DNA of 64,000 nucleotides from NCBI RefSeq assembly GCF_022808865.1, contig NZ_JAKZLB010000002.1, positions 200,019 to 264,018 on the forward strand. Direction: 5' to 3'. Position 1 is the stretch's first letter, and every line of letters begins with the position of its first letter. Source of the stretch: Geothrix oryzisoli (GTDB lineage Bacteria > Acidobacteriota > Holophagae > Holophagales > Holophagaceae). Made by a program: the position numbers and the translations under genes. Under the pieces are notes generated by a model that searched no databases, was not told the origin of the DNA, and saw only the letters and a list, made by a program, of their open reading frames with translations. This document shows, in pieces, positions 55,851 through 63,921 of this stretch.

Positions 55851-56849
55851 TCACTTGACGGCGTTCACGAATTCCAGGGTGTAGGTGCTGGCGAGATCCA
55901 CGGCCTTCCCCTGCAGGGAGCGCTCCGTGTGGGTCAGGATGCGGAGGACATTGGCGGGGCCGTTGGCGGGCATCCGCCCGTCCGGGATGAAGATGGGTTT
56001 GCTGCGCGCCAGGGCCTTGATGTAGATGGCCTTATCCTGGCCGTAGTAGTCGGCGGGGACATGAGCCGCGAGCTCGGCCGCCGTGTGGCCCTGGATGTAG
56101 CGGAGGGCCTTCACCAGCGCGTTGACGAGCTTCTGCACCTCGGGCTTGTGGCGGTTCACCCAGGCCGTCTGCATGTAGAGGCAGGAGGCCGGATAGGGGC
56201 CACCCAGCGCCCTGGCCGTGTCTTCCGGCGTGCGGAGGTCCACCAGCACCCGCGCCCTGCCGCTGGCGAGCAGCCGCGAGGCCGTGGGTTCGGTGGTCAT
56301 GCCGGCGCCGATGGCCCCGCCTGCCATCGCCTCGATGAACGAATCGCCCGTGCCCACGGGCTTGAAGGTCACCTGGTTCAGCCGCAGCCCCGCCGACAGG
56401 GCGAGGTAGCGGGAGAGGAACTGGGTGGACGAGCCGAGCCCGGTGACGCCGAGGGTCTGGCCGCCGAGGTCGGCCATGGTGCGCACCCTGGGCAGACGGG
56501 AGGACACCAGTTCCACTTCGCCGGGAGCCTGCGAGAACTGGACCACCGACACCACGGCCTTGCCCTGGGTCTGCATGTAGACGGTGTGATCGTAGAACCC
56601 GACCACGCCCTGGGCCCCGCCCACGAGGAGCATGTCCACCCCGCGGACGCCCGCCCATTCGCTGCGGACCTCCACCGTCAGGCCTTCCTGTTCGAAGTAG
56701 CCCAGCTGCTGGGCCAGCTTCACGGGCAGATAGATGATCTTCTCGATGCCGCCCACCATCAGGACGATGCGCTCGGCGGCGCGGCCGGGCCAAGCGGCTC
56801 CCGCCAGCAGGACAGCGGCAAGAGCAAGGGATCTGGATGGACGCGTCAT
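55851..56849 (-). CDS. Periplasmic substrate-binding protein, NMT1/SsuA-like
   Basis: A 332-residue exported protein with signal peptide MTRPSRSLALAAVLLAGAAWPGRA. The mature part starts like NMT1/SsuA-type ABC binding proteins (IYLPVKLAQQLGYFEQEGL near 38-57) with a second lobe motif LGGQTLGVTGLGSSTQF. No ABC permease or ATPase gene is in the window, so it may serve the adjacent kinase as a ligand sensor or work with a distant transporter. It is first in a three-gene operon with the two-component system and diverges from the porin across 232 bp. Confidence 0.9.
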   Translation of the reverse strand: MTRPSRSLALAAVLLAGAAWPGRAAERIVLMVGGIEKIIYLPVKLAQQLGYFEQEGLTVEVRSEWAGVRGVDMLLVGGAQGVVGFYDHTVYMQTQGKAVVSVVQFSQAPGEVELVSSRLPRVRTMADLGGQTLGVTGLGSSTQFLSRYLALSAGLRLNQVTFKPVGTGDSFIEAMAGGAIGAGMTTEPTASRLLASGRARVLVDLRTPEDTARALGGPYPASCLYMQTAWVNRHKPEVQKLVNALVKALRYIQGHTAAELAAHVPADYYGQDKAIYIKALARSKPIFIPDGRMPANGPANVLRILTHTERSLQGKAVDLASTYTLEFVNAVK

Positions 56850-57081
56850 GGCGGCTCCGGACCGGGTTCATGGGTCTTCCAGGATGATCGCACCGGGGCG
56901 GGTCGGAGGTCCCGCGTGACCGTACGCACATCCGGAGCCGCTGAAAGCGGGCTGAAAGGTTGGGCTCCTAGATTTCCAGTGAACCATCCCGCTTCGCCCC
57001 GATCCCTCCCCCGGGAGGCGGCCTCCGGCTGCCCATCCCTCTCGATCCCGCTGTACCCATCCCCCACACCAAGGAGTCCCC

Positions 57082-58359
57082 ATGCACCTCCGCACTCTGG
57101 CCTGCCTGATCGCGGCCACCCTCCTCCCCGCCCAGGAGGTCGACGTTCAGGCCGAGCTGGCCCGGCAGAACGCGCGCATCGCCGAACTGGAGAAGAAGGG
57201 CAGCACCAAGGCCGAGGGCCCCGCCCTGGCCTTCCCCGAGGGCCTGACCCCCTATGTTCTGATCGACCTGACCCTGGTGGGCAAGTCCAACGCCACCGCC
57301 GATGGCCGGACCAAGGTGGACATCGGCGAGCCCTTCTTCAGCGGGAACCGGTGGGGCCTGAAGGGCCTGCTCAAGACCAACGTCGACGGACTGGACATCA
57401 TCTACAAGCTGGAGAGCGAGTACTTCCTCTACGACGGTGAGCAGGGCAAGAGCAACGCCCTGTTCAACCGCGATGCCTGGGTGGGCATCAGCGGCAAGTC
57501 CTTCGGCAAGATCACCATCGGCCGCCAGAACACCCTGGCCCGGGACTTCGCCGTGATCTACTGCGACCCCTTCAACCACGCGGAAGTGAACTACGACGAG
57601 GGCGGCTGGACCAACAACTCCAACTTCAAGTCCCTGGTCTACTACGCCGGCGGCGTCAGTGTCAGCCCCGTCAACGGCGGCCCCGCCCAGACCCGCATGG
57701 ACAAGGGCATCGTGTGGAAGAAGGCGAACGAGGAGGGCCTGTGCCTCGGCGCGGCCTTCGACCTGAACTACGAACCCAACACCTCGGTCCGCAACTCCAC
57801 CGCCTCCTTCGCCCTGGGCTGGAACGCCCGCACCTGGCACCTGTCCGGCTTCTACACCCAGGCCAACAATGCCGGCAGCACCGCCACCAGCGCCACCTTC
57901 GCCACGGCCTCCACCGGCTACACCCAGAAGTCCATGTCCTTCGGAGGCAATGTCAACCTGACCCCCGCCCTGAAGATCAATGCGGGCTACTTCCACTACA
58001 CCGCCGAGCAGGGTACGGGCCACCCGGACCGCTCCGACAATGCCTACACCTTGTCCGGTTCGTACAAGCTGAACCCGAAGTGGACCCTGTATGCCGGTCT
58101 CCAGTCCATCCGGGTCGAGAACGCGGGCATGGCCACGGCCACGGGCGGCATCCCCAATGCCTTCACCAACGGTGCCAACGCCGCCTTCTACACCATGGGC
58201 GGCAAGGACTCCATCTACGCCGCTGTGCGGCGCCACCTGAACAAGAAGATCGAGGCCTACGCCGTCTACGACTACATGAAGCTGAAGGACGCCTACTACA
58301 TCAACACCCGCCAGGGCCAGGCCGAGTACGGCCTCGGCCTGCGGATCTCCGCGCTCTAG
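57082..58359 (+). CDS. Outer-membrane porin (Gram-negative general porin type)
   Basis: A 425-residue beta-barrel porin. Signal peptide (MHLRTLACLIAATLLPA), then a short coiled coil (VQAELARQNARIAELEKK), then the barrel starting LTPYVLIDLTLVG. Typical porin features are RWGLKGLLKTNVDGLDIIYKLE, RDAWVGISGKSFGKITIGRQ and many alternating aromatic strands. It ends YGLGLRISAL, with a terminal Leu rather than the common Phe. AAGGAG precedes the ATG. It diverges from the binding-protein/two-component operon and precedes a carboxylate transporter, so anionic solute passage is likely. Confidence 0.92.
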   Translation: MHLRTLACLIAATLLPAQEVDVQAELARQNARIAELEKKGSTKAEGPALAFPEGLTPYVLIDLTLVGKSNATADGRTKVDIGEPFFSGNRWGLKGLLKTNVDGLDIIYKLESEYFLYDGEQGKSNALFNRDAWVGISGKSFGKITIGRQNTLARDFAVIYCDPFNHAEVNYDEGGWTNNSNFKSLVYYAGGVSVSPVNGGPAQTRMDKGIVWKKANEEGLCLGAAFDLNYEPNTSVRNSTASFALGWNARTWHLSGFYTQANNAGSTATSATFATASTGYTQKSMSFGGNVNLTPALKINAGYFHYTAEQGTGHPDRSDNAYTLSGSYKLNPKWTLYAGLQSIRVENAGMATATGGIPNAFTNGANAAFYTMGGKDSIYAAVRRHLNKKIEAYAVYDYMKLKDAYYINTRQGQAEYGLGLRISAL

Positions 58360-58371
58360 ATGGCAGGGGGA

Positions 58372-58399
58372 GGCAGGGTCCCATGACGGGGACCCTGCC
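58372..58399 (+). terminator. Hairpin after the porin gene (attenuator-like)
   Basis: 11-bp stem GGCAGGGTCCC / GGGACCCTGCC with a 6-base loop, twelve bases after the porin stop and without a T run. It could partly stop or stabilise the porin message before the transporter gene. Confidence 0.45.
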
Positions 58400-58530
58400 G
58401 GCCGCCGGGCCCGGCCCTGCCGGGTCCGGCGAGTTCCCCGCCACCGGGGGCGCCCACCTCAGCGCACCTACTGCACCACCGATCCCCAAACCCGGCGCCG
58501 GACCTCCGGCCCTTTCTCGCGGGCAGCAAC

Positions 58531-60297
58531 ATGTCGAACCCAGATCCCAAGGGCCGCGGCTGGCAGGGCGCCAAGCCCATGCAGCTCCTGGTCACCCTAG
58601 CCGTCGGATGTCTCCTCTACTTCGGCCTGCCGAAGATCGCCCGGATTCCCGACGCGAAGTTGTTCGCGGGCGCCGCCGCGGCCAAGGCCAAACCCGGCGA
58701 CAAGGCCGCGAAGCCCGGCGAGAAGGCGGCCAAGCCCGCCGACAAGCCCAAGCCCGTGGAGGCCAGGACGGCCGAGCCCAAGGCTGAGCCCAAGCCGGCG
58801 GCCGCGGCCAAGAAGCCGAGCGCCAGGGAGCTCGAGGTCCAGCGCATCGAGGCCGAAGCCAAGCTCAAGTTCGAAGCCGCCGCCAAGGCCAAGGCGGACG
58901 CCGAGGCCAAGGTGAAGGCGGAAGCGGACGCCAAGGCAAAAGCCGAGGCCGAGAAGGTCCGCCAGGCGGACTGGATCCGCGGGCTGCACCTCTTCGCCAT
59001 CTTCGTGGCCACCATCCTCGGCATCATCCTGAGGCCGCTGCCCATGGGCGCCGTGGCCATGGTGGGCGTGGGCCTCACGGCCATCACGGGGACCCTGCCC
59101 ATCGGCGACAGTCTCAGCGGCTTCGCCGAGAAGACGCTCTGGCTCATCATCGTGGCCTTCATGTTCGCCCGGGGCTTCATCAAGACGGGCCTGGGCACGC
59201 GCATCGCCTACTTCTTCATGCGCCTGCTGGGCAAGCGCACCCTGGGCCTGGCCTACGGCTTCGCCGCCACCGAGTTCGTGCTGGCACCCGTGGTGCCCAG
59301 CAACACCGCCCGCACCGCCGGCATCATCATGCCCATCATGCGCTCCCTGGCCCGGGCCTACGGCAGCAACCCCGAGGACGGCACCGCCCGCAAGATCGGC
59401 GCCTACCTCACCATGACCTGCTTCAACCTGGACCTCATCGTCAGCGCCATGTTCCTCACGGCCATGGCCGCCAACCCCATGACCCAGAAGTTCGCCGCGG
59501 ACTTCGGCATCAACATCACCTGGAACAGCTGGTTCGTGGCCGCCATCGTCCCTGGCCTCGTGGGCCTGCTGGTGATTCCCTTCTTCTTCTACAAGCTCTA
59601 CAAGCCCGAGATCACCGAAACGCCCGAGGCGGTGGAGATGGCCACGGCCAAGCTGAAGGAGATGGGCCGGCCTTCCATGGCCGAGTGGCTGATGGTTGCC
59701 GTGTTCGGATTCGTGCTGGTGCTCTGGGTCATCGGCGAGAAGACCTTCGGCATCGACGGCACCACCGCGGCTCTGCTGGGCCTGGCCCTGCTGCTGCTCA
59801 CGGGCGTGCTGACCTGGAAGGACGTCCTGGAGGAGCACAATGCCTGGGACGTGCTCATCTGGACCGGTGGTCTGATCATGATGGCGGGCTTCCTCAACAA
59901 GCTGGGCATGATCCCCTGGTTCAGCAAGGTGGTGGGCGCCTCCATGGCGGGCCACAGCTGGCAGTTCGGGTTCCTGGTCCTGGCCGTGACCTACTTCTAC
60001 GCCCACTACTTCTTCGCCAGCATGACGGCCCACGCCGGCGCCATGTATGCGGCCTTCCTCGGCGTGGCCATCACGCTCGGCGCGCCGCCCATGCTCGCCG
60101 CGCTCGTGCTGTGCTTCTTCTCCAACCTGCACGCCAGCATGACCCACTACGGCACGGGCCCCGCCCCGGCCATGTTCGGTCTGGGCTACGTGCCCATCGG
60201 CACCTGGTGGCGCCTCGGCTTCATGGTCAGCGTCGTGAACATCCTCATCTGGGTGGTCGTCGGCGGTGCCTGGTGGAAGGTGCTGCACCTCTGGTAG
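58531..60297 (+). CDS. DASS-family di/tricarboxylate transporter with a TolA-like insert
   Basis: A 588-residue inner-membrane transporter of the divalent anion:sodium symporter family (CitT/TtdT/plastid DiT1 type). Both substrate-site motifs are visible: APVVPSNTARTAGIIMPIM near residue 251 and the later SNLHASMTHYGTGPAPAMFG. FYAHYFFASMTAHAGAMYAA is also typical. Unusually, helix 1 (about 16-35) is parted from the rest by about 100 residues rich in Ala, Lys and Glu (45-147), like the helical arm of TolA. Expected substrates are citrate, malate, succinate or similar acids. It follows the porin in the same direction. Confidence 0.92.
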   Translation: MSNPDPKGRGWQGAKPMQLLVTLAVGCLLYFGLPKIARIPDAKLFAGAAAAKAKPGDKAAKPGEKAAKPADKPKPVEARTAEPKAEPKPAAAAKKPSARELEVQRIEAEAKLKFEAAAKAKADAEAKVKAEADAKAKAEAEKVRQADWIRGLHLFAIFVATILGIILRPLPMGAVAMVGVGLTAITGTLPIGDSLSGFAEKTLWLIIVAFMFARGFIKTGLGTRIAYFFMRLLGKRTLGLAYGFAATEFVLAPVVPSNTARTAGIIMPIMRSLARAYGSNPEDGTARKIGAYLTMTCFNLDLIVSAMFLTAMAANPMTQKFAADFGINITWNSWFVAAIVPGLVGLLVIPFFFYKLYKPEITETPEAVEMATAKLKEMGRPSMAEWLMVAVFGFVLVLWVIGEKTFGIDGTTAALLGLALLLLTGVLTWKDVLEEHNAWDVLIWTGGLIMMAGFLNKLGMIPWFSKVVGASMAGHSWQFGFLVLAVTYFYAHYFFASMTAHAGAMYAAFLGVAITLGAPPMLAALVLCFFSNLHASMTHYGTGPAPAMFGLGYVPIGTWWRLGFMVSVVNILIWVVVGGAWWKVLHLW

Positions 60298-60309
60298 GTT
60301 GCAGTCACC

Positions 60310-60340
60310 GAGAGGGGCCCGTCTGGCGCGGGTCCCTCTC
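60310..60340 (+). terminator. Hairpin after the DASS transporter gene
   Basis: 12-bp stem GAGAGGGGCCCG / CGGGTCCCTCTC with one G-T pair, 12 bases after the transporter stop. There is no T run, so termination may be partial. Confidence 0.5.
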
Positions 60341-60360
60341 ACGCTTCCTGTTCCCAGCGG

Positions 60361-60948
60361 ATGACCATGACCGAACGCGAGACCCTCCCCGAGGATCAAC
60401 CAGGGCCCCGGTCCCTGACGGACCTCTTCCTCACCTTCACCTGGCTGGCCGTGCAGGGCTTCGGCGGCGTGATGGCCGTGGCGCACCGGGAGCTGGTCGA
60501 GCGGAAGCGGTGGCTCACCCAGGCCGCCTTCGTCGAGGAATGGGCCGTGGCCCAGATCATGCCCGGCCCCAACGTCATGAACCTCTCGCTGGTCATCGGC
60601 GGCCGGCGCTTCGGCTGGCGCGGCGCCCTCGCCGCCATGGCCGGGATGCTCGCGCTGCCGCTGGGGCTGGTCCTGCTGCTGGCCCTGGCCTACGGCCGGT
60701 TCGGCGGGCATCCCGCCGTGGCCCGGGCCCTGCGCGGGATGGGCGCCGTGGCCGCGGGGCTGATCCTGGCGGCGGGCCTGCGCCTCTTCGGGGCGCTGCG
60801 GGCCCATCCCCTCGGCGGGGCCACCTGCGGGGCCCTGGCCGTGGGCGCTTTCGGAGGGGTGGCGCTGCTGCACTGGCCCATGCCCTTCATCCTGCTCGGA
60901 CTCGGCACCGTCGCGTGTGCGGCCACCTACGCCCGGCTGGATCCGTGA
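60361..60948 (+). CDS. CHR-family (chromate-type) transporter, N-terminal half protein
   Basis: A 195-residue membrane protein equal to one half of ChrA. The family motif appears as FTWLAVQGFGGVMAVAHREL with AQIMPGPNVMNLSLVIGG. It forms a pair with the next gene, which has the homologous second half; such two-gene systems work as heterodimers with opposite orientation in the membrane. Chromate export is the known role of the family, but in this setting another oxyanion or acid is possible. The next gene starts in its stop codon. Confidence 0.88.
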   Translation: MTMTERETLPEDQPGPRSLTDLFLTFTWLAVQGFGGVMAVAHRELVERKRWLTQAAFVEEWAVAQIMPGPNVMNLSLVIGGRRFGWRGALAAMAGMLALPLGLVLLLALAYGRFGGHPAVARALRGMGAVAAGLILAAGLRLFGALRAHPLGGATCGALAVGAFGGVALLHWPMPFILLGLGTVACAATYARLDP

Positions 60949-61532
60949 TGGCCGGCCCGGGACCGCTCGCCCTCCATGGGTGGGACTGGCTGCAGCTGCT
61001 CGGCCACTTCCTCCTGCTCTCGCTGCTGTCCGTGGGCGGCGCCCTCACCACGGCGCCGGAGATGCACCGCTACCTGGTGCTCCAGCAGCGGTGGCTCAGC
61101 GAGACCCAGTTCAGCAGTTCCATCACGCTCGCGCAGGCCGCGCCGGGCCCGAACATCCTCTTCGTGGCCCTCCTGGGCTGGAACCTGGGCATGAACTCCG
61201 GCGGGCCGCTGCTGGCGCTGGCCGGGGTGGTCCTATCCCTCACGGGCATCCTCCTGCCCAGCACCGTCGTCACGCACCTGGCCTCCCAGTGGGGGCACCG
61301 GAACCGGCACCTCCGGGCGGTGCGGGCCTTCAAGCAGGGGATGGCCCCCGTCGTCATCGGCCTCATGCTGGCCACCGGCTGGATCCTCGCCCGCGCCTCC
61401 CAGGCGGGCGGCCGGGGCTGGCCCCTGTGGCTGCTCACCGCCACCACGGCGCTGCTGATCTGGCGCACGCGGCTCCACGTGCTCTGGCTCCTGGCCGCTG
61501 GCGCGCTCCTCGGCATCCTCGGCGTGGTCTAG
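60948..61532 (+). CDS. CHR-family (chromate-type) transporter, second half protein
   Basis: A 194-residue membrane protein with LLSLLSVGGALTTAPEMHRYL and TLAQAAPGPNILFVALLGWN, the paired version of the motif in the gene before it. Its ATG overlaps the preceding TGA (TGATG), so the halves are made together. Several membrane helices; the C-terminus is very hydrophobic (WLLAAGALLGILGVV). 25 bp ahead of the CoA-transferase gene. Confidence 0.88.
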   Translation: MAGPGPLALHGWDWLQLLGHFLLLSLLSVGGALTTAPEMHRYLVLQQRWLSETQFSSSITLAQAAPGPNILFVALLGWNLGMNSGGPLLALAGVVLSLTGILLPSTVVTHLASQWGHRNRHLRAVRAFKQGMAPVVIGLMLATGWILARASQAGGRGWPLWLLTATTALLIWRTRLHVLWLLAAGALLGILGVV

Positions 61533-61557
61533 ACCCCGCCCCTCTCACGAGTCCTCC

Positions 61558-62751
61558 ATGCAGCCCTCCGTCCTCAGCGGCATCCGCGTCCTCGAACTGG
61601 GCCAGCTCATCGCCGGACCCTTCGCGGCCAAGATCCTCGGCGAGTTCGGGGCCGAGGTCGTCAAGATCGAGCCGCCGGGCGCGGGCGACCCCCTGCGCAA
61701 GTGGCGCCTGCTGAAGGATGGCACCTCCGTCTGGTGGCAGGTGCAGTCGCGCAACAAACAGTCCGTGGCCCTGGACCTGCGGCAGCCCGAGGCCCAGGCC
61801 ATCGTCCGCGACCTGGCGAAGGAGGCGGACGTCCTCATCGAGAACTTCCGCCCGGGCACCCTCGAAGGCTGGGGCCTGGGCTGGGAGGAGCTGCACGCCC
61901 TCAACCCCGGCCTCGTGATGCTGCGGATCTCCGGCTACGGCCAGACGGGGCCCTACCGCGACCGCCCGGGCTTCGGCGTCATCGGTGAGGCCATGGGCGG
62001 CCTGCGTCACCTCACGGCCGAGCCCGGCCGCACGCCCGTGCGGGTGGGCGTGTCCATCGGCGACTCCCTGGCGGGCCTGCACGGCGCCCTCGGCGTGCTG
62101 CTGGCGCTCTACCACCGCAAGGCGAATGGCGGCGAGGGGCAGGTCATCGACGTGGCTCTCTACGAGGCCGTCTTCCACATGATGGAGAGCCTGCTGCCCG
62201 AGTACAGCGCCTTCGGCGTGGTGCGGGAGCCCTCGGGCAGCGCCCTGCCGGGCATCGCACCCACCAACGCCTACCGCTGCGCGGACGGCGGCTTCGCCCT
62301 CATCGCGGGCAACGGCGACGGCATCTTCAAGCGCCTGATGGTCCGCATCGGCCGGGAGGATCTGGCCGAGGATCCCGGGCTGGCGGGCAACGAGGGTCGC
62401 GCCGCCCGGGCCGCGGAGCTGGATGCGGCCATCGGCGCCTGGTCGGCCACGCGGTCGCTCGACGAGGTGCTCGCGGCCCTGGACGAGGCCCGGGTGCCCG
62501 CGGGGCGCATCTACAACGCCCGGGACATTGCCGAGGATCCGCATTACCGGTCCCGGGACATGATCCTCCAGGCCCGCCTGCCCGACGGCCAGTCCCTCGA
62601 GGTCCCCGGCATCGTGCCCAAGCTGAGCCTCACGCCGGGCCGGGTGGAACGCCCCGCGCCGGCCCTGGGGGCCGATACGGAGGCCGTGCTGCGCCGGGCG
62701 GGCGTGTCGGACTCAGCCATGACGGAACTGCGCGCCAAGGGCGTGATCTGA
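61558..62751 (+). CDS. CaiB/BaiF family (class III) CoA transferase
   Basis: A 397-residue enzyme that moves CoA between carboxylic acids through an aspartyl intermediate. The catalytic residue is probably Asp169 (GVSIGDSLAGLHG). Other family motifs are IRVLELGQLIAGPFAAKIL, FGAEVVKIEPPGAGDP and LIENFRPGTLEGWGLG. The pairing with the next gene points to activation of an acid such as 3-hydroxy-3-methylglutarate or citramalate using succinyl-CoA. That substrate call is inference. 10 bp before the lyase gene. Confidence 0.92.
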   Translation: MQPSVLSGIRVLELGQLIAGPFAAKILGEFGAEVVKIEPPGAGDPLRKWRLLKDGTSVWWQVQSRNKQSVALDLRQPEAQAIVRDLAKEADVLIENFRPGTLEGWGLGWEELHALNPGLVMLRISGYGQTGPYRDRPGFGVIGEAMGGLRHLTAEPGRTPVRVGVSIGDSLAGLHGALGVLLALYHRKANGGEGQVIDVALYEAVFHMMESLLPEYSAFGVVREPSGSALPGIAPTNAYRCADGGFALIAGNGDGIFKRLMVRIGREDLAEDPGLAGNEGRAARAAELDAAIGAWSATRSLDEVLAALDEARVPAGRIYNARDIAEDPHYRSRDMILQARLPDGQSLEVPGIVPKLSLTPGRVERPAPALGADTEAVLRRAGVSDSAMTELRAKGVI

Positions 62752-62761
62752 GGAGGATCCG

Positions 62762-63724
62762 ATGTTCGAGACACGCTCGTCCCAGCAGCTGTTCATCCAG
62801 GAAGTGGGACCCCGCGACGGGCTCCAGATCGAGGATCGCTTCGTCCCCACGGCCGACAAGATCGAGCTGATCGACGCCCTGAGCCTCTGCGGCCTGGCGA
62901 AGATCGAGGTCACCTCCTTCACCTCGCCCAAGGCCATCCCCGCCCTGGCGGACGCCGACGAGGTCATGCGCGGGATCCGCCGCGTCCCTGGCGTGGTCTA
63001 CACGGCCCTGGTGCCGAACGCGCGGGGCGCCGAGCGGGCCCTCGCCGCGGGGACGGACGAGCTGAACCTGGTGATGTCTGCCAGCGAGACCCACAACCTG
63101 CTCAACCTCCGCATGACCCGGGAGCAGTCCGCGGCGCGGCTCCTGGAGGTGGTGGACCTGGCCAGGGGAACTGGCGCGGGCCTGAGCGTGTCGATCTCCA
63201 CCAGTTTCGGCTGCCCCATGGAGGGCGCGGTTCCCGAAGCCACGGTGCTGGGCCTCGCCGAGCGGTTCCTGGCCCGGGGCGTGGCGGGCATCACCCTCTG
63301 CGACACCACGGGCATGGCCCATCCCGGCCAGGTGGCCGCCCTCTGCGGGGCCTTCCGGGCGCGGTTCCCGGAGGCCGAGCTGACGGTCCACCTCCATAAC
63401 ACCCGGGGCATGGGGCTGGCGAATGCCCTGGCCGCCGCGGAAGCGGGGGTGGTGTGCTTCGACGCCTCCCTGGGCGGGCTGGGGGGCTGCCCCTATGCCC
63501 CCGGCGCCACGGGGAACGTCTGCACCGAGGACCTGGTCCACATGTTCCAGGCCATGGGCCTCCCGGTGGCCGTGGACCTGCCGCGGCTCCTTGCGGCCGC
63601 CCGCAGCCTGCCGGAGCTGGTGGGCCACGATGTGCCCGGCCAGGTGCTGCACGCGGGGCGCAGTCGGGACCTGCATCCGGCGCCCGCCAGCCTGGAGGAG
63701 ATCCGGGCCCGGGCCCTGGCCTGA
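62762..63724 (+). CDS. HMG-CoA lyase family enzyme
   Basis: A 320-residue TIM-barrel lyase of the HMGL type, which cleaves hydroxymethylglutaryl-CoA to acetyl-CoA and acetoacetate; relatives act on citramalyl-CoA or similar esters. The catalytic set is intact: Arg18-Asp19 (EVGPRDGLQ), the metal histidines His210 and His212 (VHLHNTRG) and the flexible-loop Cys243 in GGCPYAPGATGN, with TEDLVHMF after it. GAGGAGG precedes the ATG. Ten bases after the CoA transferase, so acid activation and cleavage are coupled. Confidence 0.93.
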   Translation: MFETRSSQQLFIQEVGPRDGLQIEDRFVPTADKIELIDALSLCGLAKIEVTSFTSPKAIPALADADEVMRGIRRVPGVVYTALVPNARGAERALAAGTDELNLVMSASETHNLLNLRMTREQSAARLLEVVDLARGTGAGLSVSISTSFGCPMEGAVPEATVLGLAERFLARGVAGITLCDTTGMAHPGQVAALCGAFRARFPEAELTVHLHNTRGMGLANALAAAEAGVVCFDASLGGLGGCPYAPGATGNVCTEDLVHMFQAMGLPVAVDLPRLLAAARSLPELVGHDVPGQVLHAGRSRDLHPAPASLEEIRARALA

Positions 63725-63731
63725 GGCTGGA

Positions 63732-63920
63732 TCAGTCGCCCTCGCCCTCGCCGCTCCAGCCTTCGCCGTCTTCCTCCTGGGGCTTTTCCGGGATGCGGTA
63801 GCTCTCGGTGGCCCAGGCCCCCAGATCGCGGAGCCGGCAGCGCTCCGAGCAGAAGGGCTTGAAGGGGTTCCCCTCCCAGGAGGTGGGGGTGCGGCAGGTG
63901 GGGCAGGGGCGAAGCGTCAT
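63732..63920 (-). CDS. yacG: DNA gyrase inhibitor / zinc-binding protein YacG
   Basis: A 62-residue protein with the YacG zinc site CPTC...[13 protein letters not shown] and an acidic Gly/Glu-rich tail. In E. coli YacG binds GyrB and blocks gyrase. Here it lies 55 kb from gyrB and converges on the lyase gene, 7 bp apart. ATG 63920 fits the family start (MTLRPCPTC). Confidence 0.9.
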   Translation of the reverse strand: MTLRPCPTCRTPTSWEGNPFKPFCSERCRLRDLGAWATESYRIPEKPQEEDGEGWSGEGEGD

Positions 63921-63921
63921 G

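Noticed and set aside
58597-60873. 758-codon minus-strand frame opposite the DASS transporter
   Set aside because: Antisense shadow; translation is His/Gly/Glu repeats produced by complementing the transporter codons.
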